Source of the DNA: Poriferisodalis sp965204125
GTDB lineage: Bacteria; Actinomycetota; Acidimicrobiia; Acidimicrobiales; Poriferisodalaceae
Length of the DNA stretch: 64,000 nt
NCBI RefSeq assembly: GCF_965204125.1
Contig: NZ_OZ241968.1
Coordinates: forward strand, 186,001 to 250,000
Reading direction: 5' to 3'
How positions within the stretch are numbered: position 1 is the stretch's first letter; every line of letters begins with the position of its first letter. Positions 16,547 through 24,355 of this stretch are shown here, piece by piece. The notes beneath the pieces were generated by a model. The model had not been told where the DNA came from, did not search any database, and worked only from the letters and a program-made list of their open reading frames with translations. Position numbers and translations under genes: made by a program.

Positions 16547-17563
16547 ATGACCTGGCGGCGCTCCCTCGGTGGGCTGGCATGGCTGGTGCTGGCGCTGCTC
16601 GGCTTCAGCGCGGGTTGTTCTGCGTCCGGCGATGCCGAGCACACGGTGCATGTGGGTTTCTACGCGTTCTTCGAACCGGTCAGCGCCGCGGCAGACCCGG
16701 ATCCTGACGCTGCTGGGTTCGACATACATGTCGGCTACGAGGCCGATCTGCTCACCGCCATGGAGATGATGGGCGGGCTCGGCCTGCGATTCCGCCGGAC
16801 GCCGATCGCTGAGTGGCCGGGAATCTGGCTCCTGCCGTCACGCGACGACGTGGACATGGTCGGCGGCGGCATCACCATCTTGGACTCCCGCAGACTCGAC
16901 GCCGACGGCAATACCGTGGTCGCGTTCGCCGAACCGCACATCGAGTTCCGCCAGTCGCTGCTGGTCCGCTCCGACGACGTCGGCCGTCTCCCGAATCACG
17001 ATGCCTTGCGCAGCACCGACGTGGTGGGAGCGCTGCCGGCGACCACCGGCGAGGCGAGGCTGCTGCAGCTGCTCGGCATCGCCGACTCCCAAGGCCGGCT
17101 GGCCGCAGGCACCCAGGTGCACACCCCGGCGGGCGTGGTGACCGTCGAGTCGGACAGGGCGTTGAGCATCAGCGCCGCCGAGGCATCCCCCGAGATCGAG
17201 CACCGCACCCGCCTCGTGCCCGCAGATCCGGCACGTCCCACCGTGGTCTACCTCGGCGAAGAGTCCGGCGAGGCGGCCTTGCTCGCCGCGCTGAGCGACG
17301 GGCGGATCGACGCCATCGCCAGGGGCACCATCGGCAACACGCAGGCTGCGGTCGACGCGGGCGGGCAGTTCGCCGTGACCGCGCTGGACGAGCAGGTGGA
17401 GTTCGGAGGATTCGCCGTCAGCGTGGACGACACCGAGCTGCTCGACAAGCTCAACTCCGCAGTGGCCTGGCTCACCGACGCCGGACGCATCGGCATCGGC
17501 GAATGGCTCGCCGACAACGAAGTGTTCGCAAAGCGCGCCCAAACCTGGCAACCGCCGCGCTAG
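16547..17563 (+). CDS. Extracellular solute-binding lipoprotein (family 3-like)
   Basis: 338 residues. The ATG at 16547 is chosen because it is followed by a signal sequence (MTWRRSLGGLAW to LLGFSAGC) whose lipobox cysteine is C24; the frame extends far upstream without a signal. The mature part has a periplasmic-binding-protein pattern: YEADLLTAMEMMGG, then VDMVGGGITILDSRR, then VVAFAEPHIEFRQSLLVR, and near the end DKLNSAVAWLTDAGRIGIGEWL, all like amino-acid ABC binding proteins. No permease or ATPase gene is nearby, so it is an orphan; enzyme-like members such as cyclohexadienyl dehydratase are an alternative. Confidence 0.82.
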   Translation: MTWRRSLGGLAWLVLALLGFSAGCSASGDAEHTVHVGFYAFFEPVSAAADPDPDAAGFDIHVGYEADLLTAMEMMGGLGLRFRRTPIAEWPGIWLLPSRDDVDMVGGGITILDSRRLDADGNTVVAFAEPHIEFRQSLLVRSDDVGRLPNHDALRSTDVVGALPATTGEARLLQLLGIADSQGRLAAGTQVHTPAGVVTVESDRALSISAAEASPEIEHRTRLVPADPARPTVVYLGEESGEAALLAALSDGRIDAIARGTIGNTQAAVDAGGQFAVTALDEQVEFGGFAVSVDDTELLDKLNSAVAWLTDAGRIGIGEWLADNEVFAKRAQTWQPPR

Positions 17564-17592
17564 CCCACCCAGCCAATTCGGGTGAGTGCCCG

Positions 17593-19137
17593 TCACTGGG
17601 CAGCGTGGACCGGCGGGCGCCGGTGGACCCATGGAGCTGCCTGCTCCATCTGCGCGGCGACCCGCAGCAAGACATCCTCGCGGCCCGGTGCTGCGACGAG
17701 CTGGATGCCGATGGGCAGACCTTCGGGGGACATGCCTTCGGGGGTGCCGAGCGGCACAGAGATGGCGGGCTGGCCGCTGACGTTGAACTGCGGCAGGTAC
17801 GGAGTCACCTTGGCCAGGCGCTTGGTCAGCGTGCGCTCGTCGCCCTCGACGAGATGGCCGACACGTGGCGGCAAGACACCGAGCGTGGGGGTGAGCAGCA
17901 GGTCGAAGCCGTCGCCCTGACCGGGCTCGGCATTCCACCACTGCACGATCTGCCGCGTGAATTGGTGCAAGCGCTCACGGCTGGCCAGCAAATCCGCACC
18001 GCTGATCTTGGTGCCGCGCTGGTAGTTGATCCACGCGACCGGCTCGACATCGTCTTCGGTCCAGGGTCGGCCGAGCGCCGACTCGTAGGACCGCAGGGTC
18101 GCGGTCGCGCTGGCGCGCATGATCCGGACGTAGTCGTACATGTAGTCATTGCTGGCCATCGGTTCCGGCAACGCTTGTTCGACCCGGTGCCCGAGGCTGT
18201 CCAGCAAACCGGCTGCAGCTTCGGCGGCCTGGGTGCACAGCGGGTCGGTCACTTCGAAGGGGATCGTCGAGCTCACGCCGATGTGCAGTTGGCCGGGGTG
18301 CTGGCCGACCTCGGCGACGTAACCGGCCGCGGGCGCGGGATGTGCGGGCGCGTACGGATCGCCGGGCTCGGCGCCGGCGAGCACATCGAGCGCCAGCGCC
18401 GCATCGCGCACGGTGAGCGCGACGGCGCCGTCAGTGGTGCCGCCTCCCCAGCCTTCACCCGCCGGTGCGCTGGAGATCCGACCCCGGGAGGGTTTGAGCC
18501 CGACGAGGCCGTTGGCACTGGCAGGGATGCGGATCGACCCGCCGCCGTCGCTGGCGTGAGCGATGCGCACGATGCCCGCCGCGACTGCTGCCGCCGCACC
18601 GCCGCTGGAGCCGAGCACGGTGTGATCGGTGTTCCACGGGTTGCGGCAGGGCCCGTACAGCGCCGTCTCCGCTGCGGCGGGGCACTGGCCGCCGCCGAGC
18701 TCGGGACTGTGCGAGTGCCCGATGCTGATGGCGCCCGCCTCGGCCAAGCGTCGAGCGACCGCACCGGTCTCGGCGTAGCGATAGTCGAGCTCGGCCAGCC
18801 GGCGGTTGCCCTGGTAGCCGGGTTCGCCCTCGGCCGGGCAGAACAGGTCCTTCAGCGCAGTCGGCACGCCCGCGAGCAGTCCACCAGCGGCGCGGCCCGA
18901 GGACTCTGCATCCAATTGCGCGGCTCGATGCCGCGCCGCATCCAATTGCGCGGCTCGATGCCGCGCCGCATCCAATTGCGCGGCTCGATGCCGCGCCGAC
19001 TCGTACGTTCGCTCGACGATCGCATTGATCGACGGGTTCACCTGCTCGCAGCGGGCAATGGCATCTTCAACCGTCGTCGCGGCGTCGGTCTCGCCAGCTC
19101 GTACCTGCTCAGCCTGCGCCGTCGCGTCGCTCATCAT
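17593..19137 (-). CDS. Amidase (amidase-signature family)
   Basis: About 514 residues; starts at 19137 or 19134 both fit an AGGGG Shine-Dalgarno sequence, and a GTG at 19149 is possible. The Ser-cisSer-Lys triad is present: Lys in PTALKDLF, cis-Ser in LGSSGGAAAAVAAG and nucleophile Ser in DGGGSIRIPAS. The family includes GatA-like, aryl-acylamidase and nylon-oligomer enzymes; the substrate is unknown. It is probably not GatA, as gatB and gatC are absent. The N-terminal helix holds three copies of the ten-residue unit RHRAAQLDAA, encoded by a 30-bp tandem repeat. Confidence 0.93.
   Translation of the reverse strand: MMSDATAQAEQVRAGETDAATTVEDAIARCEQVNPSINAIVERTYESARHRAAQLDAARHRAAQLDAARHRAAQLDAESSGRAAGGLLAGVPTALKDLFCPAEGEPGYQGNRRLAELDYRYAETGAVARRLAEAGAISIGHSHSPELGGGQCPAAAETALYGPCRNPWNTDHTVLGSSGGAAAAVAAGIVRIAHASDGGGSIRIPASANGLVGLKPSRGRISSAPAGEGWGGGTTDGAVALTVRDAALALDVLAGAEPGDPYAPAHPAPAAGYVAEVGQHPGQLHIGVSSTIPFEVTDPLCTQAAEAAAGLLDSLGHRVEQALPEPMASNDYMYDYVRIMRASATATLRSYESALGRPWTEDDVEPVAWINYQRGTKISGADLLASRERLHQFTRQIVQWWNAEPGQGDGFDLLLTPTLGVLPPRVGHLVEGDERTLTKRLAKVTPYLPQFNVSGQPAISVPLGTPEGMSPEGLPIGIQLVAAPGREDVLLRVAAQMEQAAPWVHRRPPVHAAQ
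18911..19000 (-). repeat. 30-bp tandem repeat, three copies, inside the amidase gene
   Basis: Three head-to-tail 30-base units at 18911-18940, 18941-18970 and 18971-19000. Copies 1 and 2 are identical and copy 3 differs only in its last base. Being a multiple of three, the repeat keeps frame and lengthens a surface helix by ten residues per unit, upstream of the catalytic domain. The near-identity indicates recent slippage or unequal crossing-over. Confidence 0.95.
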
Positions 19138-19241
19138 CACCCCTGTCACCGTCGGCCCCGGTGCTCAGGGCCCCGCCGTCAACGGCGCAGTCTCGCGCAG
19201 CGTGCCTGGCTGGTGGGCTGCTGACGACGGTCAGGCTCGCA

Positions 19242-19655
19242 TCAATTGGCGGCCTCAGCGGCTGGGTCGAACAGTTCCACGTCGCAGCGAATGCCTGGGG
19301 CACGAGCGAGGGAGCCATCGCCAGTGAGCAGTGTCGCGCTGGTGAACTCCGCTAGCGCGACATAGGACGCGTCGTAGGCAGAGAGGTTGTGGCGGAGTTC
19401 CCAGCAGCGCTCCAGCAGCAGGCTGTGGTCGACCCGCATGATCTGCAACGCTGCGAGGTTGCGGAGCCCACGAAGTGCCGCCGCGGCGGATATCTCGCCC
19501 CGCCGATTCATGGATCGCAACGCGTGAGCAACCTCGATGTCGATGAGATGGGGGGCCATCGCCCGCTCTTGCATGAGTCGACGCACCGCAGCTCGACCCG
19601 CTTCGTCGGCATCTGCGACAGCGGAAACGGCGACGCTGGCGTCGACGACGATCAT
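19242..19655 (-). CDS. vapC: PIN-domain ribonuclease toxin (VapC type)
   Basis: 137 residues. The four acidic residues of the PIN active site are present: D5 (VVDAS), E41 (IDIEVAHAL), D95 (SAYDASY) and D113 (LTGDGSLA). A Mg-dependent endoribonuclease of this group cuts tRNA or rRNA when free of its antitoxin. Its ATG overlaps the TGA of the upstream antitoxin in an ATGA junction, the usual vapBC coupling. Confidence 0.93.
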   Translation of the reverse strand: MIVVDASVAVSAVADADEAGRAAVRRLMQERAMAPHLIDIEVAHALRSMNRRGEISAAAALRGLRNLAALQIMRVDHSLLLERCWELRHNLSAYDASYVALAEFTSATLLTGDGSLARAPGIRCDVELFDPAAEAAN

Positions 19656-19894
19656 TCCGCGTCGCGGTGGGCGCGGATGACCTCGACAATGGTGTCCATA
19701 TCCAAGTTGGTCTCGCCGTACACCAACGCTTCCACGCGCTTGCGCGCGAGCAGTTCTTCCATGCTCGCCAGTTCGGCCTCGCGGCAGACGGCCTCGAGCA
19801 TGTACTGCTGCAGCGACTGTCCTGCATCGGCGGCGCGTTGGCAGAGCTTCTCGTGAACTTCGTCGGGCACGTGCCTGACTTGGATGGTTGCCAT
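19652..19894 (-). CDS. vapB: Ribbon-helix-helix antitoxin (VapB/FitA-like)
   Basis: 80 residues. The N-terminal ATIQVRHVPDEVHEKLCQRA to QSLQQYMLEAV is a ribbon-helix-helix DNA-binding domain of the FitA group. The acidic, hydrophobic C-terminal half would wrap around the toxin. It is first in the pair and overlaps vapC by four bases. A cluster of TAGCGC half-sites directly upstream of its start is the expected autoregulatory operator. Confidence 0.92.
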   Translation of the reverse strand: MATIQVRHVPDEVHEKLCQRAADAGQSLQQYMLEAVCREAELASMEELLARKRVEALVYGETNLDMDTIVEVIRAHRDAE

Positions 19895-19903
19895 GACGCT
19901 ACC

Positions 19904-19950
19904 TTAGCGCTGCAAGCGCTGAATATGCGCTAATAGCGCTATTTTAGCGC
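19904..19950 (-). promoter_or_regulatory. Operator region of the vapBC pair
   Basis: Two overlapping perfect inverted repeats of the half-site GCGCTA: 19927-19939 (1-base centre) and 19936-19950 (3-base centre). Two further AGCGCT palindromes lie at 19906-19911 and 19915-19920. The array starts 10 bases upstream of vapB. Alternating half-sites of this kind suit cooperative binding by ribbon-helix-helix dimers in a VapBC complex. It is also markedly more AT-rich than its surroundings. Confidence 0.75.
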
Positions 19951-20029
19951 AACAGCTCAGTTACGCACCTGCGCAAATGTGCACAAGGGCGTCATCAGGC
20001 CGCTTGATCAGCGCCACGTCGGCCGTTGG

Positions 20030-20845
20030 TCAGCGGCCTTGCCAGTTGGGCTGGCGCTTTTCGGCGAATGCCCGGGGACCTTCCTTCACGTCCTCGCTGG
20101 CCATCAGGCGGGCCACCGCCGGATACGGGTGGTGGAACGCCTCGCCGAGCGGCATGTCGAGCCCGCGCATCGCCGCCTGCTTGGTGGCCTGGATGGACAG
20201 CGGCGCGCACCGCATGATGTCGTCGATCAGCCGGTCAGTGGCTGCGTCGAGCTCGTCGTATGGCACCACGTCGTTGACGATGCCCAGCTCCAGCGCACGC
20301 TGCGCGCTCATGGTTCGGGCCGTCAGCAGGTACTCCATGGCCAGCTTCATCGGGATCTGCCGCGGCAGCCGGTGCACTCCCCCGCCACCGGCATACAGGC
20401 CGCGCAACGGCTCGGTGAGCCCGAACTGGGCGTGGTCTGCTGCCACGACCAGATCGCACGCCATCGCCACCTCGAAACCGCCGCCGAGCGCCACGCCGTT
20501 CACCTGTGCAATGAGCGGTTTGGGATAGTCGAAGCGCTCGATCAGCCGTGTCACCTGGCTCATCAGCTCACGGTCGGCAGCCTGGGTGGCCTCGTCGGAC
20601 TGACGGATCATCGACAGGTGCTTGAGGTCGCGGCCGGCACAGAACGCCTGCCGGCCGACACCGGTGATGACCATCAGCCACACATCGTCATCGGCGGCGG
20701 CGTGGTCCAAGATGTCGGACCACTCCTTGTGGGCCGGGGTGTTGATGGCGTTGCGCACCTCCGGCCGGTTGATGGTGATGCGGGCCACACGCGGCCGGAT
20801 CTCCTCGTAGACGAAGTACTGCGGTTCGAAGTCGAGTGCCTGCAT
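20030..20845 (-). CDS. Enoyl-CoA hydratase/isomerase family protein
   Basis: 271 residues. Crotonase fold: ARITINRPEVRNAINT at the start, oxyanion-hole segments FCAGRDLKHL and VNGVALGGGFEVAMACDLVVAA, and TEPLRGLYAGGGGVHRLPRQ where the catalytic acids lie. The first catalytic Glu of true hydratases is not clearly kept; the sequence there has YAGGGG. A hydratase, isomerase or hydrolase of CoA esters is therefore possible. It is divergent from the dienelactone hydrolase across 151 bases that hold no recognised structure. Confidence 0.92.
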   Translation of the reverse strand: MQALDFEPQYFVYEEIRPRVARITINRPEVRNAINTPAHKEWSDILDHAAADDDVWLMVITGVGRQAFCAGRDLKHLSMIRQSDEATQAADRELMSQVTRLIERFDYPKPLIAQVNGVALGGGFEVAMACDLVVAADHAQFGLTEPLRGLYAGGGGVHRLPRQIPMKLAMEYLLTARTMSAQRALELGIVNDVVPYDELDAATDRLIDDIMRCAPLSIQATKQAAMRGLDMPLGEAFHHPYPAVARLMASEDVKEGPRAFAEKRQPNWQGR

Positions 20846-20996
20846 GGCCCGGGATCGTATGCCGGTCGCTGGCTGCGATCAGCGGAGACTCCAGCGCGAG
20901 CAGCACTGCCGTGCCGAAGGCACTACACAAGAGCCGGCATGCGTGGCCGCAGTTCGGCTGGTGCGGCGCCACAAACGGAGCTTGGAGGAGGCAGCA

Positions 20997-21737
20997 ATGT
21001 TTGAAGACCACGTCTCGATCGACACCGGCGAAGGCGAGATGAGCACGTTCGTGGTGCATCCGGAGCCGAGCGAGCGGCGGCCAGGGCCGTTCCCGACCGT
21101 GCTGTTCCTGATGGACGCGCCCGGCAAGCGCGAAGAACTGCACGACATGGCCCGCCGCATCGCCACCGTCGGGTACTACGTGCTGCTGCCGAACCTGTAC
21201 TACCGCGACATTCCCGGCTTCATCGTGCAGCGAGACGACCCGGCCAGCCGGAAGTTCATGTTCGAGCTGATGACCAACCTGTCCAATGCCATGGTGTCGC
21301 GTGATGCCGCAGCCCTGATGCGATATGCCGACGCGGACCCTGCTGCCAGCATCGAGCGGATCGGCACCACCGGCTACTGCATGACCGGCCCGATGGCAAT
21401 CTGGCTCGCTGCCGACTACCCCGACACGATCACCGCTGCCGCATCGATTCACGGCGTCCGGTTGGCGGTCGACGCCAGCGACTCGCCCCACCTAAGGGCG
21501 CCAGACATCCGCGGTGAAGTGCTGGTGATGTCGGCCGAGCATGACGACTACGTGGATCGGGCGCACTACGACCGGCTCTGCAAGGCCTTCGCGGACGCCG
21601 GCACAGACGCGCAGACCTACTGGGTGGACGGCACGCACCACGGATTCGTGTTTCCGGAGCGCCCGGTGTATGACAAGCCAGCGGCCGAGCGCCACTGGGA
21701 GCTGCTGCTGGACATGTTCGCCCGTCGTCTGCACTGA
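20997..21737 (+). CDS. Dienelactone hydrolase family protein
   Basis: 246 residues from the ATG at 20997, preceded by a strong GGAGGAGG. The nucleophile is C128 in GTTGYCMTG, with Asp in MSAEHDDYVD and His in DGTHHGFVF, the Cys-Asp-His triad of carboxymethylenebutenolidase (ClcD-like). It could open lactones formed in ortho-cleavage of aromatic compounds. No other ortho-cleavage genes are adjacent, so a broader esterase role cannot be excluded. Confidence 0.9.
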   Translation: MFEDHVSIDTGEGEMSTFVVHPEPSERRPGPFPTVLFLMDAPGKREELHDMARRIATVGYYVLLPNLYYRDIPGFIVQRDDPASRKFMFELMTNLSNAMVSRDAAALMRYADADPAASIERIGTTGYCMTGPMAIWLAADYPDTITAAASIHGVRLAVDASDSPHLRAPDIRGEVLVMSAEHDDYVDRAHYDRLCKAFADAGTDAQTYWVDGTHHGFVFPERPVYDKPAAERHWELLLDMFARRLH

Positions 21738-21754
21738 GCCATACGGTTACCGGA

Positions 21755-21775
21755 CCGCCCCGGCATGCGGGGCGG
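21755..21775 (+). terminator. GC-rich hairpin terminator after the dienelactone hydrolase
   Basis: A perfect 8-bp stem CCGCCCCG / CGGGGCGG with a 5-base GCATG loop, 17 bases after the stop. There is no U-run. It separates the hydrolase from the following two-gene unit. Confidence 0.65.
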
Positions 21776-21797
21776 GGCGATGCCACACTGTCGCCTC

Positions 21798-22532
21798 ATG
21801 GAGACACGTGAACTCGTCCAAACGGTGTGCCCGCCGATAGCTGCGCTGGGCTCGAGGTTCTATTTCGACCCCGGAACGCTGGCCCGCGGCAAGGAAGCCG
21901 GCCTCGACGGCTTCCGCCTGTACGTGCTCGGCCGCGGCGGCGTGCTGGGCGATGTCGAGGCCACGGTGGTGCACAGCGCCTTCGGCTACTTCAACCCCGC
22001 GCTGGTTGCCAAGATCTGGAATTCGGCCAAGGAGATCATGGCGCCGCGTGATGGAGGCCGCCTCTACATGCAGTGCGCGGGCGCGTACGGCTCATCCAAG
22101 CTCGGTGACGTCGCAGGTCTCGATGCGTTCAATGCCGCCGCCGACAAGGTGATCGACGCCGGACTCGCCGACAGTTCCGCACAGGCACTCTTCGCAGCAG
22201 TCGCGTCCGAACCGCGCAGCGATGAGACCGCTGCCCGCGCGTTCCAGAACGTTGCCGTGCTGCGCGAGCTGCGCGGCAGCCTGCACCTGGTCGCCATCGT
22301 GGCCTCGGGCCTGTCGACCGAGATGGCTCACCGGGTGCGCCGGCCCGACGACGTCGAGATGTTCGGCTGGACGAATGACGCGCAGGTCACAGACGAGCAT
22401 CGTGCGAAATGGGAGACCGCCGAAGCGCTGACCGACGATCTGATCGAGCCGATCTACGGCGTGCTCGACAGCGCCGAGGCCCAGGCGTTGGCCGACGGCG
22501 TCGCAGTCATCGAAGCTGCGCTCGCCGACTAG
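21798..22532 (+). CDS. SCO6745/SalK-like actinobacterial protein
   Basis: 244 residues from the ATG at 21798. An all-helical protein whose N-terminal part (AALGSRFYFDPGTLARGKEAGLDG to VHSAFGYFNPALVAKIWNSA) matches the pattern of the actinobacterial SCO6745 family, annotated as helix-turn-helix-like but of unknown function. The adjacent nitroreductase starts seven bases downstream, so the two are likely expressed together. Family assignment is from memory of the pattern and is moderately sure. Confidence 0.72.
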   Translation: METRELVQTVCPPIAALGSRFYFDPGTLARGKEAGLDGFRLYVLGRGGVLGDVEATVVHSAFGYFNPALVAKIWNSAKEIMAPRDGGRLYMQCAGAYGSSKLGDVAGLDAFNAAADKVIDAGLADSSAQALFAAVASEPRSDETAARAFQNVAVLRELRGSLHLVAIVASGLSTEMAHRVRRPDDVEMFGWTNDAQVTDEHRAKWETAEALTDDLIEPIYGVLDSAEAQALADGVAVIEAALAD

Positions 22533-22539
22533 CGCAGCG

Positions 22540-23193
22540 ATGACACTGGCCCTCAGTGCCGACGAGGTGCTGGCCACCACCCGTGCGGTGCGGCGCCGGC
22601 TCGACTTTGACCGGCCTGTCGACGACGCAACATTGCGCGAATGCCTCGAGCTGGCGCTGCAAGCTCCCACCGGATCGCTGCGCCAAGACTGGCACTTCGT
22701 CGTTTCCACCGATCCCGAGCAGTGCCGTGCCGTCGGCACGATCTATCAGGAGGTCTGGCTCGGCCGGATCGACGACAACTACCTGGCCAAGGCCGCGGCA
22801 GCCGAGACCGATCCGGCGGCGCGGGCGGACTGGCTGCGCATGATGGACTCAGCCCGCTACTTGGCAGAGAACTTCCCGCGCACGCCCGCGATCTTCGTGC
22901 CGTGCATCGAAGGTCGCCTCGACGGAGCTCCTGCGGGGCTGCAGGCACTGCGCTGGGGCTCGGTCATCCAAGCGGCGTGGAGCTTCTGTCTCGCCGCTCG
23001 CAATCGAGGTCTGGGCACCTGCTGGACAACGGTGCACCTGGCCCGCGAGCAGGAAATCGCCGAGATCCTGGGCATCCCCTTCGACGAAGTGCAGCAGGTG
23101 GCGCTGCTGCCCGTGGCTCACACCATCGGCACCGATTTCAAGCCGGGCCGTCGCAAGCCCTTCGACCAGTTCGTTCACACGAACGGTTGGTGA
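22540..23193 (+). CDS. Nitroreductase-family FMN oxidoreductase
   Basis: 217 residues. FMN-contacting TTRAVRRRLDFDRPV at the N-terminus, QAPTGSLRQDWHFVV, and near residue 147 GSVIQAAWSFCLAARNRGLGT, all typical. It would reduce nitro groups, quinones or enones with NAD(P)H. It shares a short transcript with the SCO6745-like gene and converges on the alcohol dehydrogenase gene with an 8-base gap. Confidence 0.92.
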   Translation: MTLALSADEVLATTRAVRRRLDFDRPVDDATLRECLELALQAPTGSLRQDWHFVVSTDPEQCRAVGTIYQEVWLGRIDDNYLAKAAAAETDPAARADWLRMMDSARYLAENFPRTPAIFVPCIEGRLDGAPAGLQALRWGSVIQAAWSFCLAARNRGLGTCWTTVHLAREQEIAEILGIPFDEVQQVALLPVAHTIGTDFKPGRRKPFDQFVHTNGW

Positions 23194-23200
23194 CGACCGG

Positions 23201-24301
23201 TCAGTCGAACACCAGGATGGACCGGCCAGCGATCCGTCCGTTCTCAAGGTCATCGACTGCTTGGCCAATGTCGTCGATCAGGTAGCTCTGCGTCACGAGT
23301 GAATTGAGGTCGAAGTCGCCGTCGGCGTGCCACTGCAAGAAGCGGGGGAAGTCGACGGCCGGCTCGCAACTGCCGCCCAGGCTGGAGATGAACGCCCGCT
23401 CACCAATGAACAGGTGCATCGTGTCGAGTTCAAGGTTGCGCTGAGGCACGCCCACGAGCACCGCTGTTCCGCCGCGGCTCTGGCCGAACTCGCCCGCGCG
23501 GGTGGCCTCGTGGATCTGGGCCATCGTGCTCTGGTGCCCGATGCAGTCGAAGGCGAAGTCGACGCCGCGAAGCGGTTGACGCCTGATGTCGAAGCGGTGC
23601 TCGTCGGTCGTGAGCGCCCTGATCTCTTCGACGGGATCGCCTTCGGAAGCGTTGACGCCATGGGTGGCCCCGAAGCGTTTCGCAAAGTCCAGTTTCTCCT
23701 CGGAGAGGTCCACGGCGATGATCGGGTCGGCGTCGACGACCTTCGCCGCTGCCACTGCGGACAGGCCGACTCCACCGACACCGAAGACGGCCACGCTGTC
23801 CCCGGCCTTCACTCCGGCGGTGTGGAGCACCGCACCGGCGCCGGTGATGACCGCGCAGCCAATGATGCAGGTGGCCTCCACGTCGATGCCCTCGGGCACC
23901 TTCACCACGAACATCTCATCCGCGATCGTGTGGGTGGCCCAGGTGAACACGTTGATGGAGGTTGCCGTGCGGCCATCGCCGAGATCGAGCCGCAGCGGAC
24001 CGCCCCGGCGGCGCGCGCTCTCCTGGTCCTTCGGCACCCACGTGACCATCACGGTGTCCCCCGGGGCAAGGCCGGTCACGTCGTCGCCCACTGCAATCAC
24101 CTCGCCGGTGGACTCGTGACCCAGCACCTGCGGCGCCGCCCGCGGGTTGTGAATGGTGTGCAGCTGGCTGTGGCAGACACCCGACGCGTACTGCTTCACC
24201 ACCACCTCATGACCGCACGGATCGGGCAGCGTCACGTCCATCACTTCAGGCCCGGCGCCGGCCTCCTGCGGGATGACAACAACTCTGGCGTCAACGGGCA
24301 T
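23201..24301 (-). CDS. Zinc-type alcohol dehydrogenase lacking the structural-zinc lobe
   Basis: 366 residues, medium-chain dehydrogenase fold. Catalytic-zinc ligands: Cys in SGVCHSQL (C43), His-Glu in LGHESTGE, and Cys in IIGCAVITG. NAD-binding FGVGGVGLSAV follows. The four cysteines that normally bind the structural zinc after residue 90 are absent; that loop reads WVPKDQESARRRGGPLRL. It resembles class III and mycothiol-dependent formaldehyde dehydrogenases in overall layout. It lies 54 bases downstream of egtD on the same strand. The substrate is unknown. Confidence 0.88.
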   Translation of the reverse strand: MPVDARVVVIPQEAGAGPEVMDVTLPDPCGHEVVVKQYASGVCHSQLHTIHNPRAAPQVLGHESTGEVIAVGDDVTGLAPGDTVMVTWVPKDQESARRRGGPLRLDLGDGRTATSINVFTWATHTIADEMFVVKVPEGIDVEATCIIGCAVITGAGAVLHTAGVKAGDSVAVFGVGGVGLSAVAAAKVVDADPIIAVDLSEEKLDFAKRFGATHGVNASEGDPVEEIRALTTDEHRFDIRRQPLRGVDFAFDCIGHQSTMAQIHEATRAGEFGQSRGGTAVLVGVPQRNLELDTMHLFIGERAFISSLGGSCEPAVDFPRFLQWHADGDFDLNSLVTQSYLIDDIGQAVDDLENGRIAGRSILVFD

Positions 24302-24355
24302 TGCATTCCCCTCCCTTGCGCTGCCCCGCTGTCTAGCTGGAATCGGCGGACCGCG

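Noticed and set aside
15488..17563. A single 691-residue protein starting at 15488.
   Set aside because: The first two thirds is an off-frame reading of the DMT transporter; a signal peptide and lipobox begin at 16547, so the shorter lipoprotein is the real gene.
18911..19000. Possible CRISPR array because of three 30-base repeats.
   Set aside because: The units are directly abutting with no spacers, are in frame in a coding sequence, and no cas gene is present.
16813..19224. An 803-codon plus-strand frame with a repeated ten-residue motif.
   Set aside because: It crosses two real genes (solute-binding protein and amidase) in wrong frames; its repeat is only the antisense reading of the amidase minisatellite.
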